Origin: Angiostrongylus vasorum
Lineage: Eukaryota; Nematoda; Chromadorea; Rhabditida; Metastrongylidae
Length of the DNA stretch: 64,000 nucleotides
Assembly (NCBI GenBank): GCA_018806985.1
Contig: JADANN010000435.1
Coordinates: 868,001 to 932,000 of the forward strand
Direction: 5' to 3'
Part shown: piece after piece, positions 1 through 11,000 of the stretch
Layout: each line of letters opens with the position of its first letter
Numbering within the stretch: the stretch's first letter is position 1
The notes under the pieces: model-generated
Told to the model about the DNA's origin: nothing
Database searches by the model: none
Seen by the model: the letters and a program-made list of their open reading frames with translations, nothing else
Position numbers and translations under genes: made by a program

Positions 1-690
1 CACTCGTGGTCACCTTGTTACAATTCATTGGTAAAAATTAAGTATTTCTGTGTTGTCTCGAGTTGTTCGGTATCGGTCGCCTTCGTTCATAATAAAGATC
101 TCTCTGCCGTTTTGGATACTCGTCTAAAACGGTGTACATTTCGGATACCGTTATTTCCTTTACACGGATGACTGCGGCATTTACACTAAGCGCCACTTCC
201 CCTGAGAAGTCTGCTACCAATTTGTCAACACTGTAGCGATGGAAACATCATAGGGCATCTGTAGCCACTGCGCTACACGCACCACCGTGAATTGTGATAA
301 CAAGTCGAATTTGTTACGTCGTGTTTTGCAACAAACTAGTGGTTGCGTATACGACGTTATATGAAGTGAGATTGTCGGAATGAGGGAAATTGTAAGTGAA
401 ATAACATAACTGTCGGAGAATAAATAGTAGTATGTGTATTAATGATTAAACCTTTTTGTCCACTAGGAACACTGATATCATAACATTTGTACTTGATTAG
501 ACCCCAGTTGTTCTGACATTATTTTACGAATTTGGACTTTAAGTGGCAGGCTTTGGTTTATGTAGTCCATTGAAGTTAGTGATATAACTAAGTGGTGAAA
601 TTGAAGTTTCATTGACACAGTATGTTCTTTGCTGTGCTGCAGTGCAGTTCCTTTTTGTAATTGAGAAACCCAGACGTGGTTTACAACTAA
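1..690. other. Left-edge sequence, no gene recognised
   Basis: AT-rich sequence with no exon I can recognise. It precedes the phosphofructokinase C-terminal exons on the + strand, so it is probably intronic sequence of that gene. Open frames here are short and have no recognisable motif. Confidence 0.4.
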
Positions 691-954
691 AAAAAGGCTC
701 TCGGCATTGATCAATTCCTGTGGGATGCGCCAAGCACTCGACTTCATTAAGCATCGTTGGAGGTGGCTGGATGCACATCTGGCCTTTACAATGACTAATG
801 GTGACCTACCGACGCATCGAGGCAGTTCTGCTATCCTCCCAGACAAGTCTGGTACGCCAACCCCGGATGGATGGAAGACTTGCTGGGCCATCGGTGCGGA
901 GATCGACTCCAGATGTGTTCCAGGGCGCCTCCGACCACTACGCCACATGCGCTC
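691..954 (-). repeat. tRNA-related SINE, copy 1 (family 1)
   Basis: This is a copy of the 265-bp family defined by the cleaner copy at 25388-25655. Read on the minus strand it begins with a tRNA-like A-box region (GGCGCAGTGGTCGG type, here slightly changed) and a degenerate B-box (GTGGAATCGATCC type). It ends with the conserved GATCAACGCCGAGAGC-like 3' block and an A/T-rich tail. The open frames across it are repeat-encoded and not genes. It lies just upstream of the recognised phosphofructokinase exons, probably in an intron. Confidence 0.8.
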
Positions 955-1076
955 TTTCGTTTGGAATTAATAAAAATAACTGTTGAAGTATGGCTCTCAA
1001 TCTTTCTGTGATGGTTGTCTATTTATCAAAGAATTTTCGACAGATTACTCTGTATTTTAATCGGCGGTTTTTATAG

Positions 1077-1732
1077 TTCTCAACTCGTATTAACATCCTT
1101 GGTCATGCTCAGCAAGGTGGTAGTCCAACACCTTTCGATCGTAACATGGGGACAAAGTTAGCTGCTAGAGCCCTAGAATATATCATCACGCAGATAAAGG
1201 TGAGCAAATGGCTTTCCTCCCATTTTGATGCACATGTGAATAGCAATAACTTGAATTAGCATACTTTATTGGAATATACGACTTCAGGATTCAATGGTAG
1301 ACGGCGTTGTCTCCGCAAAAACCCCTGAAACAGCGACACTACTCGGTCTGACAGGAAGACGCGTGGTAACTATTTGTGTAATTCTTATTTTTTCTAGTAG
1401 TGCTTTAATCTTCTGAGATGCGCCGAGAATGAGATCGTGTTATCTGTAGTTAAAGTTCCAGAGTCAGAGCATATGCTTTGTTGACTCGCTGACATTCTTA
1501 GCCTTCTAAATTTGTAGCTGTAGTTTGTAGAAAAATGTTTCGTTTTGTTACCGCAATAGACATATTCGAGGTCTTCACTCCTGTGGAAGAACTAGCGGCA
1601 GAAACGGACTTCGAGAAGCGTCTACCATGTGATCAGTGGTGGCTGAAACTTCGACCTTTACTTCGTATTCTCGCTAAGCATACTTCCATTTACCATACCG
1701 AAGCCATGGAAGATACTGAAGAGTACGATTAG
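1077..1732 (+). CDS. pfk-1.1: ATP-dependent 6-phosphofructokinase, C-terminal exons (5' end missing)
   Basis: Three consecutive exons encode the C-terminal end of eukaryotic 6-phosphofructokinase, the cytosolic glycolytic enzyme that phosphorylates fructose 6-phosphate with ATP. Exon 1077-1199 carries the conserved [18 protein letters not shown] block. Exon 1288-1365 reads [20 protein letters not shown]. Exon 1571-1732 reads [18 protein letters not shown] and ends in an acidic tail TEEYD before the TAG stop. All three junctions are phase 0 with GT-AG borders. An AATAAA poly(A) signal lies at about 1872-1877, 140 bp past the stop. Only about 120 residues are present, against roughly 750-800 for animal enzymes. 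The catalytic N-terminal half lies beyond the left edge or in exons I could not see. The symbol is by analogy with the C. elegans muscle-type gene and is tentative; the family assignment is secure. Confidence 0.88.
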
Positions 1733-1955
1733 TGCTTGTGCATGCTACAGGACTAAGTAGTACCAGCAGTTTTTGCCAGTTAAATACCCTAGTTCTAGAG
1801 AATGATCTTGTTTTTTCTGTCTAGTCTAAATGCTGATCGTGTAGAAATTGTCAGGCTTCGATTTTTAAGGCAATAAAGCATATTTTCTATTTCATCAGGT
1901 CACTCCATAACAGGTTATAGTAGCACAGTGAAAGTACATTTATCGTTTATTAAAA

Positions 1956-2232
1956 CAACTCCGATATTCAACCACCATTGCAACTGAATCAATCTGCTGT
2001 TGACAATGGTTTTCTTCTCGAAATGTTTCGGCGGAGACGTCCAGAGGTCTTTCGATAAAGGGTGAAAATCTTAACTTCAGGTGATAACACGTTTTAATCT
2101 TGCACAGTGTATTCAACTCCGATATTCAACCATCACTGCAACTGAACCAATCTGCTGTTGAGGCAGAGACGTCCAGAGGTCCTTCGATAAAAAGTTGAAA
2201 ATCCTGATCTCAGGTGATAACAGGTTGTAATG
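1956..2232. repeat. Imperfect tandem duplication (two units)
   Basis: Unit A (1956-2113) and unit B (2114-2232) both start CAACTCCGATATTCAACCA and share the blocks CAATCTGCTGTTGA, GAGACGTCCAGAGGT and AGGTGATAACA in the same order. Unit B lacks about 30 bp present in A. The pair lies in the intergenic space between the phosphofructokinase 3' end and the convergent disulfide isomerase gene. Confidence 0.85.
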
Positions 2233-2621
2233 TTACCTCCGCAGATGTCTGTGTGATAATTAAGCACCATCCTCTTAAGTACCACCTAATACTTCGTTTC
2301 GTAAATGACTACATTTCATTCCAAACTAAATTGGAACCAAATACTTGTGCAAGTCATCGTTTCTCATCCAATGACGCTGATGATTGTTATGTTTATCAAA
2401 ACATAGTTCATTAACACACAATGGTGCAATGAAATAGACAATATATATCTTAGTATAATTCACCTCACTCAACGATCACAATTGACAAAGAGGAAAAAAC
2501 GGATATACAAGAAGGCAATGTTTCAATCACACGTACAGGGGTGATTAGTAGACCAAATAAATTAACTGTAACAACAACAGGTCGCCCAAATGCACGACCC
2601 CAGGATGACAGTAGCGAATGC

Positions 2622-4953
2622 TTAGAGTTCAGTATGACCCTCCTCTTCAGCTTCCTCAGCGGCCTTCTCGTCGTCAGACGGTCCTGCGCCTTCCTTGCCA
2701 CCGCTTTCGAGGAATTTCGTGAACCCTTCAAGAGTTCTGTCACCGGTGTAGTCGACAACTTTGTTCGATCCAGCTGGGAAGAACTTGATCGTCGGGAATG
2801 ACTGCACTTTTACATCTTCGACTTCATTGGCGGTTGCGTCCATTTTAGCAATGATGATATTCTCGTGGTCTGCGTACTTCTCTCCGAGCTTATCCCAGGT
2901 AGGAGCAAGTTGTTTGCAGTGGCCGCACCATGGAGCGTAGAACTCGACAAGGACGTTCTTTGTGTTGTCGCGTGCCACCTGGTCAAAGTTCTTTCCTACC
3001 AGCACCTTGACGGGAGCTTTATCCCAGTCCTCCGGAATCTCCTCGGACATAAGATGAGGCTTCAGAGTTCCATCCAAATATGACTGGGTAAACTTGACGA
3101 TGTTTTCAGTGTTTATTTCGACAAAGTCTGGCTTGAATTTTGTCATATCCTCTTCAAGTGAAATAAGACGCACAGCTGGTAAATCATCTTTCTTAAGACC
3201 AAAGAATTCCATGATACGAGCGTTGTCTTCAACGTCAGTATTAATGTATACAAAAAGGACCTTGCCTTTGAACTGCTTGGCTGCATTTTTGAATTCAGTC
3301 TCAAGCTTCTCGAACTCGCTAGATTCCTTTGAGACGAAGAGGAGATTGTGGCTCTTGATCTCACCACCGAAAATGACAGCCGCGGTCTCCTGGGTGAACT
3401 CTGAAACGAGTGCCAGACGGTTAGCCTGGATCCAAGACTTAAGGTTGTCGACGTTGAGCTTCTCGTCAAACACGGCGCGTCCTTCGTCAAACTTCTTTAG
3501 AAGAACGATTCCCTCGTCCTTGAGCTCAAGATGCTTTTTGGCAGCATCCTCAGAGGTAATTCCAAACGGAATAGAATCTATTCCACTGGCAACTTCTAGA
3601 TAAACCTTTGCTTTCTCGTCCTCGACGTTCTTAAAGTACCCAATAACGACGACATCTGCCTCCTCTTGAAGGGACTTGACGTCATCAGCAGTCATTAGTG
3701 TCTTCGCAACTGGTCCGGTCTTCTTCTTCAACCAAGCGATTATCGATGCAGCATCGCGCCCACCATTATACTCACTGGGTTTTCCATTGCGGAACAGTTT
3801 CAGGGTTGGGTATCCGCGAACTTCGAACTTGCTTGCAACATCACCATGGACGGTTGCATCCAGTTTCGCTAACTTGATCGCTGAACCTTCCTCCTTTAAT
3901 TGGGTTGCAGCTTTCGCATACTCAGGGGCAAGTGCCTAAACTTATCACAGATCAACGAAACAAAAACAACAGAACCAAATATTGAAGGAAAAGAAAAGAA
4001 AGGAAAGGAAAAAGCAAAAAACAGAAACGTCGCAAACGAACCTTACAGTGACCGCACCAAGGAGCGTAGAATTCGGCAAGCACAAACTCATGACCGTTGA
4101 TAACCTCGTCAAAGTTGTCCTATAAAAGGATTCCTCAGTTTTACCACTAGGAACTCTTGAGACATAACGTAATCCGAAGGTGCTTCAAGCATATGTTCCC
4201 TAATACGAACAGTCAAATGCCCCACTATCAAGGTAAATGACAAGGTATGTAGAGGTTTGTTTGCATCGAGAAATTCAAGATGGAGACAAATCGTCAGATT
4301 CTTTAAGAGCCTGTTATAACAAGAAACGACTGGACGCCAATTTCGGTGATGTTCTAAATCAGATGAAGAAACAAATTGCTAAGTGCTGCTAAGGCTTACT
4401 TACTTGATACTTGAACGGCCCGTCTTCACTAGTTGTGCGGGACCCAGTATAATCACCACTTCTCGGAGATTTGTTGATTAAGCCAATGTGGTTCCCTGGA
4501 ATCCCTAGCCAAATTCTGCCCCAGGTTGTCACCACGACAGACAGTCGCAGCCCTTGTGGATCAGAGGGAGATTTCCCACCATGCGACTTTGATACCACGA
4601 CGGTGGTGGATCCTGGTAGTGGTTTACTCTTAGCTAGGCTTCCTGATGGAAACGCCGGACTCCTTCTCAGCTTGGAAGACCTTGCCGGGTGGACGAATCC
4701 CCACGCTGTACATCGCAGTCCGACACCCAGGAACACCTCCCAGCCACGATAAGGCGGTAAACCGTTGGGAAGCTGCTAAGGCACTTGTCCACAAGGCCTT
4801 CAGTACTGGCAGTACTGTTGAGAACACACAGAGAGTGGCACTATATCACTGAACAGTACTTACCTTAGTAAGGACGAGCACATTCTCTTCTTCGTCAACG
4901 TCGACAGCGAATCCGGAGACAACAAGCAGGAAAAGGCAAGCGAGTTTGAACAT
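2622..4953 (-). CDS. pdi-2: Protein disulfide isomerase (PDI-2-like), complete
   Basis: A complete three-exon gene on the minus strand: 4864-4953, 4042-4119 and 2622-3935, with phase-0 GT-AG junctions. The 493-residue product forms, breaks and rearranges disulfides in the ER lumen. In nematodes and other animals PDI is also the beta subunit of collagen prolyl 4-hydroxylase. Residues 1 to about 17 (start [16 protein letters not shown]) are a signal peptide. Thioredoxin domains a and a' carry APWCGHCK active sites with CGHC at 52-55 and 393-396; the redox-inactive b and b' domains lie between them. A Glu/Asp-rich tail ends in HTEL, a KDEL-type ER retention signal. Length and layout match C. elegans PDI-2 as I recall it. 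The ATG is chosen because it begins the signal peptide and follows the promoter directly. Intron 1 contains a family-2 retroposon (4395-4771). It converges on the phosphofructokinase gene. Confidence 0.96.
4395..4771 (-). repeat. TAAG-tailed retroposon, copy 1 (family 2), in disulfide isomerase intron 1
   Basis: On the minus strand it runs from a CGGTTTACCGCCT-type 5' end to the tail ATACTTGAACGG complement followed by (TAAG)n. It is internally similar to the copies at 15.5, 20.6, 42.5, 54.4, 57.7 and 60 kb. It is in the same orientation as the host gene and, being intronic, does not affect its reading frame. The open frames it contains are repeat-derived. Confidence 0.85.
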
Positions 4954-5160
4954 TGCGTCCCCGATGAATGACATTCTGTCTCGTTAGGGCCGCGTGGTGC
5001 CGGCACACCGTGGAGTCGTCCGATTGGCCTACGGACGCTCCGCCCCAGCCGTTGATTGGTCGCGCAGCTCGCGATGCCGCGACGCGTGGCAAGTCGCCGT
5101 TGGCCACACTTTCATCTATTGGCAACGTGGACGACAAGTAGCTGGCCTTACTTGACGAAT
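4954..5160 (-). promoter_or_regulatory. Disulfide isomerase promoter, GC-rich, with CCAAT boxes
   Basis: About 200 bp directly upstream of the disulfide isomerase ATG are much richer in G+C than the surroundings. Read on the gene's strand there are CCAAT boxes (plus-strand ATTGG at about 5023, 5053 and 5118) and a GGGGCGGAGC GC-box. This fits a strongly expressed ER chaperone gene. The transcription start is not visible from sequence alone. Confidence 0.65.
5009..5027 (-). promoter_or_regulatory. ERSE (CCAAT-N9-CCACG), ER stress response element
   Basis: On the minus strand the sequence reads CCAAT, nine bases, CCACG, an exact match to the vertebrate ER stress response element bound by NF-Y plus ATF6/XBP1. 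It lies 56 bp upstream of the ATG of a PDI gene, a classical unfolded-protein-response target. Whether nematode factors use this spacing is inference. Confidence 0.6.
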
Positions 5161-5690
5161 GCAGACGTCAACCGATATGAACATGTGAATCAGGACTCTT
5201 ACATGTCGGGATCGTCGACATAGATAGAAGTCGGCTCGGTTGAAGTGGTCACTGGAGTACAGAGATTAGCGGCGACAAAACAAACAATTGTATAGTTGAC
5301 ACATTGGCGCGGACATGTCGAGTGATTTGCGTTTCCGTTGTTCGGTCGCTTCACTCACCATCATTTTTCCCCTTTTGCTGAGTGTTCGATATCTCCTGTC
5401 AAGTGGATTACTGTCATGTTCTTGTTGATGGCAACGTTCGTTTGAAAGTCCAGTTTTGGTAACGGGAAGCCTCATCGTACGTAGGAATTCCCTTTGCCTA
5501 AGACTCCTGGGGATGACCAGTTACCATTACCTCTTTAATTCTTGTCATATTCATTGATTTAAGTTTTTTATTATAGACTGGGGATATTCCATGTTCTTAT
5601 GGCTTACATAATGCATCAGAGTCACTTAGAAGACAAAATGATAAAGAACACTGCAGTAGGCAAGCGATTTAAATATCGTTTTTGTTCTCT
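5161..5690. other. Intergenic stretch upstream of disulfide isomerase, nothing recognised
   Basis: No coding exon, RNA gene or family repeat was recognised. Open frames are short and featureless. Confidence 0.35.
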
Positions 5691-5885
5691 TTTCTTCTTC
5701 TTCTTTTTTCTTCCTCTTTTTTCTTCTTATTCATCTTCTTCCTCTCCCTCTTTCCCTTCCTCCTCCTCATCTTCCTCTTCTTCTCCTTCATCATACGTTT
5801 TTTGCTCAGCCTTGACTAGGTTTTCAACGTTTTCGTCTTCTCCATTGACGGATTGGTCCGTGACGATTGTCCAAAGCTGATCGTC
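5680..5885 (-). CDS. Possible terminal exon with acidic tail (uncertain)
   Basis: On the plus strand 5680-5790 looks like a polypyrimidine low-complexity tract. On the minus strand an open frame starts after a plausible acceptor (CTAG at 5886-5887) and reads DDQLWTIVTDQSVNGEDENV, then a run of Glu/Asp, ending in a TAA at 5727-5729. The non-repetitive part looks coding, and acidic C-terminal tails are common. I found no upstream exon on this strand, so it may be an orphan exon of an unrecognised gene, a relic, or chance. Confidence 0.2.
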
Positions 5886-6577
5886 CTAGTTATTTGGGTG
5901 TTCGTTGTCCCGTCAAGTTGAAATTCCGAGGTGGTAGAGGACGGTTCCAATGAATGAAGATGATGAAGACTGCAATAGAGAGTCAGTCAAGAACACTTTT
6001 CTTAGCAAACTGCTTTGATTGTTTCCACTTTACTACCGACAGAATGATTCCTCTAGTTAAGCTTTCTCGCTCTAGTCACTTATCAAACGGTATATATGTA
6101 TATATGTATATATATGTATATTTATATGTATAGTTTCACATGTAATCGCTTTATTAGAAGCTTTATTAGAAGCTAAGGTCCATACCGCCCTAGGAATCCT
6201 CTTTTGTACGTTGGGTTTACACATAGGACTACTCTATTAAGGTTATAGTAGGGAGATTTACTGTGATAGAACGTCCACTGTGTCCGTAAGTCAGAGGAAA
6301 ACATGGAAAACGCTCTGTGTAACTGGTTGTTCCTAATCGATTAACGTGCTTTGTCCGTTTCTCAAGTTAACACTGCATTGTACCTTATAAAATACCCTAT
6401 TCTTTAATATTACTTGGATGTGAAGTTGTAACGTAATTAAAGTTACCACTTCATTTTAATCGACAGTGTTGTCATTAGTCAGGAACCTGATATAAAGGAA
6501 CTAATCGATAACGACGTCAAGTTGGTGATTATGGCGCGGGTGTGACAGAGTATCTCTGATAACGGTGATACTAGTAC

Positions 6578-6580
6578 AGA

Positions 6581-6625
<45 letters not shown>

Positions 6626-6626
6626 A
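6578..6626. repeat. (AG)n microsatellite
   Basis: Almost uninterrupted AG dinucleotide repeat of about 49 bp with one AA interruption. The serine-leucine frame it creates on the minus strand is an artefact of the repeat. Confidence 0.95.
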
Positions 6627-6682
6627 ATGAACTAAACAAATTGCCGTTTTCTTTACTCTTGTAAATATCACATTCGTAGTCA

Positions 6683-6826
6683 TTTTTTATTTACTGCCTA
6701 TTCTTTTTTCATGGTAGGTAGGGTATGATTTGAAATACATCCACAAAGATGCTGTGATATTTTTGCAGAACTCCGGACCGCAGGTGTTTGCGACGGGGAT
6801 CGAGCTCGCTCGTACCCTTTGCAGTT
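6683..6826 (+). repeat. Fold-back element fragment (family 3)
   Basis: Contains TTTATTTACTGCCTATTC, then GCAGAACTCCGGACCGCAGG and TACCCTTT, matching the arm of the fold-back elements at 28.1, 47.0 and 48.8 kb. Only one arm is present, so it is a truncated copy. Confidence 0.75.
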
Positions 6827-8048
6827 GTACTACATTTTTCTCTAAATCATAGTTCGTTTAGCTCCTTCAGTTCGTTTGAACATTATAGACATGTTTCACT
6901 GGAAAGCTTCCCGTTTTACGCCGTACTACAGTGCTAATTCCACTAATATCGACTAGTTCTAATCGATAATTGTTATGAATACACTTCTAAGTTCTTCTTT
7001 CTAAGTTCGTATCCAAATGTGATCAGCCACATTACGAACTGTTAGCTGATTAACGAGCGATCAAACACATACAATAATGCGCTCAGCATTTTACAGTCTG
7101 CAGTACTTTTTGTAAGCATCTTTATTCGGTAGTAAAGATTTGATCTGTCATCTTCTTAACGCCCTTATGAATAGTTACTTATGAGTTCTTTTGAAGTTCA
7201 CTATGGCCAGCCCATCTTCCGAAGTCGGTGCAGAGTGCGAATCGATTGCGGTGCTTCAATGTCTGTGTAAGTCAGGGGGATAGGCCGAGGGGTTGCCCAG
7301 ATACGCTCAAGTGCATTTCATATTCATCGCTGTTTTAGTAGTTATCCTAGATGGCCGTTATCTAGCTTGTAACCTTGTTCATACATCTCTATTACCAGAT
7401 TCCCAGTTCATGTTGATAACCGTAGTCTATATATTTCTTAGCTCTGTCTCTACGTTCTACTCGGATATTTGAGCATAGGATTTCCTGCGAAGTTTTTTTT
7501 TTTTTTTACGAAATATTTCATGTCATACTTCTGATCGTTCCCATATGGAAGATCTTGATCCTGTGCTAGCTGTCTGGTGGCGCATCTCAGATGATGTATA
7601 GCGGGAAAAGGCGACCTGAAAACCTGGGAACATCGCACTTATCCTAAGATGAGGAGTACAGTGATTGGGCTAACAGTATTGTATCTGTCGGATTGATTTG
7701 TACTTTTGTACACAAATAATCATACTTATTCACAATTGTGTAGGTAGTGTTTGCTTGTAAATTCTATTCTGCATGAGGATTGGACGAAAGCTTCCATTCA
7801 AATGACTAAAATCTATAAAGTTGGCGATTCCTGATGGCCCTTAACGAATAATTCCTACTACGTCCCCTAGCTCGCATTCTTGATCTGGGTGAGCCATCCG
7901 TAGCTAAGGAGAACTGGTGAAACCGTAGAATCTCATCTCATCAGTGTTTCTTCATTCTCTCTCAGATTTGTGGTGAACATTTCATGGTAATCGTGATATT
8001 CTTAGTTAAAGACCTCTATATACTTGTGATAAATGCGATATATTAAAG

Positions 8049-11000
8049 ATGAGCAACGTTAGCGAGCAGGTATCGAAAACTGTGGAATCGGCTAAGGAGG
8101 CCGCTGCCAAAGTTGGTGAACAGGTGTCGGATTTCTTTCAAGGGAATCCGTTTTCGACACCAGTTGGACGCAAAAATAGGTTTGTGACTTTGTGGTTAGG
8201 GTAGTTATATTTAGGATTTATACCGCAAAGCGTCATCCAGAATGGCGCTGTTGTTTACCAAATTCAGATTTCGTGGTGGTGTCAACGATAACGCTGAAGT
8301 CATTGTTTGGTAGTGTGGGCGATTTTTAGTTTTATATAAACTTACTGCAACAAAGCTGATGTTGTATTGAGATATCTGTGGAATAATTAGGTATATATGA
8401 CAAAGATAGTTTAGAATATTCATTGTAATGAAACTTGTTCAGTGAAGTGTAGATGAACTAGACCATGACGAATATGGTTTCGAGAGAAGCTTTGCACTTC
8501 ACTAGACTAGCTGTGTGTATGGCAAAAAAAACACACAAAATTCTTCTTTTATTATCGACATTATAGTGTTAGGTACATTTGGGAAACGTAATTCAATATG
8601 CTTTGCGATTTATCTTACGGATAGATCGCCTCATTTCGCTAAGAAATCGTGGCGGTTGAGTTCGAATTCTTGTCTAATTTCGTTTCATTGGGTAATCTGG
8701 AATGGTGCTTCAGTAGATATTTTCTAGTTTTTTTTCCTTATTTTATTTAAAATTACTCAGTTACTACAGTTACTATATGTTATGGTACTGTTTTATTTGG
8801 GGGGGATGTATTTTTTCATTAGATGTTTTGGTTAATACCTTAAATATTGTTGAAAATACTGTTACGTTTTCGCAGAATAGGACTAGAGTACACGAAATAG
8901 GAAGAGGAACTGAGCAGAAAAAGCAGATTTGCTTGTGATTTGTGACGTCACTTTGAAGACGTGAACATGATGAAATACAAATCATATTATGATACTGGTG
9001 TCTTATGTAAACGAATATGTTGATTTCTGTGATTTTTCAGAATTGGCCACTAATGCGACGATCCTAGCAACCGAGAATTGGGGCTTAAATATGGAGATCT
9101 GCGACTTTGTGAACAGCACTGAGGACGGGTAGGGTGTGCCACGAAATCTTTAATGATAAATTTTTCTTTTGAACGAGAACCTAAAAATGAGCACTGTTAT
9201 GCTAGCGTCGTTGTTGGACCGTGTTTTCGCAAATATCCATGTCGCATTTGCTTTCTGCCCGCCGATTAATATAGAGAATATTTGAAACTGTGGGACATTT
9301 CGTGCTCGTGTTGTTCTGATGTTGTGAAAGCTTTCTGTCATTTCACTGGATATAATACGATGACTAAGTGAACAGATGGTGTTTGTTGGCATTTTCCCAT
9401 GATTAGTATTCTATATGCATAGGGAAATCGCCGTAGGAAAGCGACATTTGTTTCCAAACTGATGCGTGGCAAGAGGAAAACTAACGACTTTTTTCTTCTT
9501 CATGGCAAACTTCTAGAAGCAAGTGTAGGCAGTATGCATATCATCTCTATTAGGCTTCTTTTTTTTCTTACATTGTCATCGTAACTAGGAAACGGAAGCA
9601 AGTGTGAAGTGAGCTGGATTTCTGAAGAAATCCGTCCTCGTCGTTCTCGGTTTCATCCCGTTCAGAAGTGGCGCTGCTACTGTGAAGGAGCGTTTCGTCG
9701 GTCACCAGACCATCCGTGTCTTGTATTCATATGAGAAACACAGTTAAGAGGGATTTGTGGCTAAATCAAAGGAAGCCGTAGCTTATTCGAATTTCACTAA
9801 CATTCTGGCGACGATTGGCACCCATAGGTGTTATAGCGCTCTTGTGTGTGTAACCGCTATGACATCCATAGGTTTCATTTTCTTTCCGGTAGTTTATCTC
9901 AACACACAAGACTATTTTCCCCACTCTTTTGTTGTCAGTTGGTAGCTTGTAGAACACAGAAATTGTCCTAGGCGTTCCTAGGGAAAACCTTTATTATGCA
10001 CTTAGATATATTTTTAAAAAAAAACCGTTTTCCGAACGATTTCGCTAAGTAGAAATTTGGGTGCTAATCTGTCATATAGAGTGTGTGGGTAGAAAAAAAT
10101 ACTGAAGCAAGGACTCATCATTTACAAAACACTTTCAGATGCTGACAGTAATGTTTCTATGGTAGACCGTAGTAACATATGGTAAATCGGACCATAAATA
10201 TCAATCGTATCCATAGAACGATATATCAAAGTCTTTTCTACAAGCTGCTCATGTTCACAGCCCACTAAATCTCCTAGTTATCGAGAAAATGTTGTTTGTT
10301 TCCAAAAAAAGAAAAAACAACGAATCCGTAGAGGCTGGAAATAAGGTATCGTCCAATTCTCAACAAACTAGAGATTAGGCATCGTTGCGAGATTGTTAAG
10401 ACAATTTTTTTGTGGTTATAACGTTTAGTAGATGGGGTAAATGTAGTGCAGCGTTAGGGGTGTTCTGCAATGCATATGTGATCGTTGGCTCGATCCTGCA
10501 CCACGGGCTCAATAAGCCTTTCATCCCTCTGGAGTCGGCAGATTGGTACGAGACTTCTGTGGGAGAATGCCAGCACTGAATTCCTACATCGATGGGCCAT
10601 CGAAACTGATTGTATGGGTCATATATGCGCTCAGTTACCTCTAATGATGGTTGATGAGATTGAACCCTCAGAGACTGATCAACACCAAAAGCTTTTATCC
10701 TTTATTTTACGTTTACCAATCTTCCAAGTGTATTCTATATTATTAGATGAAGGTGGTTATCTACGTAGTGTGGTCATTAGCCTTAACAATTTGGGGCTAA
10801 TGAAAGAAAGTAGTGGGCAAAGACAGGTTGATTTGAAATAAATAGGAAATAAGCTGCTGAATACTTCTTTAATGTAGTCTGTAGAAACAGAGTTCAATTA
10901 CTTGTTACGCGTACTCCGCATATGTAACGAGTCAGAAAAGATTTTCTTCGTATACATTTGTACGTAAATAGTGTAAATAAATGGCTAAATGCCGAATAAC

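Larger units (their letters stand above)
5890..8048. other. Intergenic region upstream of the TOM1-like gene
   Basis: It holds a TATATG-rich microsatellite (about 6091-6134), an AG microsatellite (about 6578-6626), a fragment of the fold-back family (6683-6826) and a T-tract near 7495. No gene was recognised. The last few hundred bases presumably contain the TOM1-like promoter, but I see no distinctive core element. Confidence 0.5.

Noticed and set aside
798..986. Plus-strand open frames over the repeat at 0.7-0.95 kb
   Set aside because: Their peptides recur with variations at every family-1 SINE copy in the window, so they are repeat-encoded.
3094..3603. 169-codon serine-rich plus-strand frame
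   Set aside because: It is the antisense shadow of the disulfide isomerase third exon.
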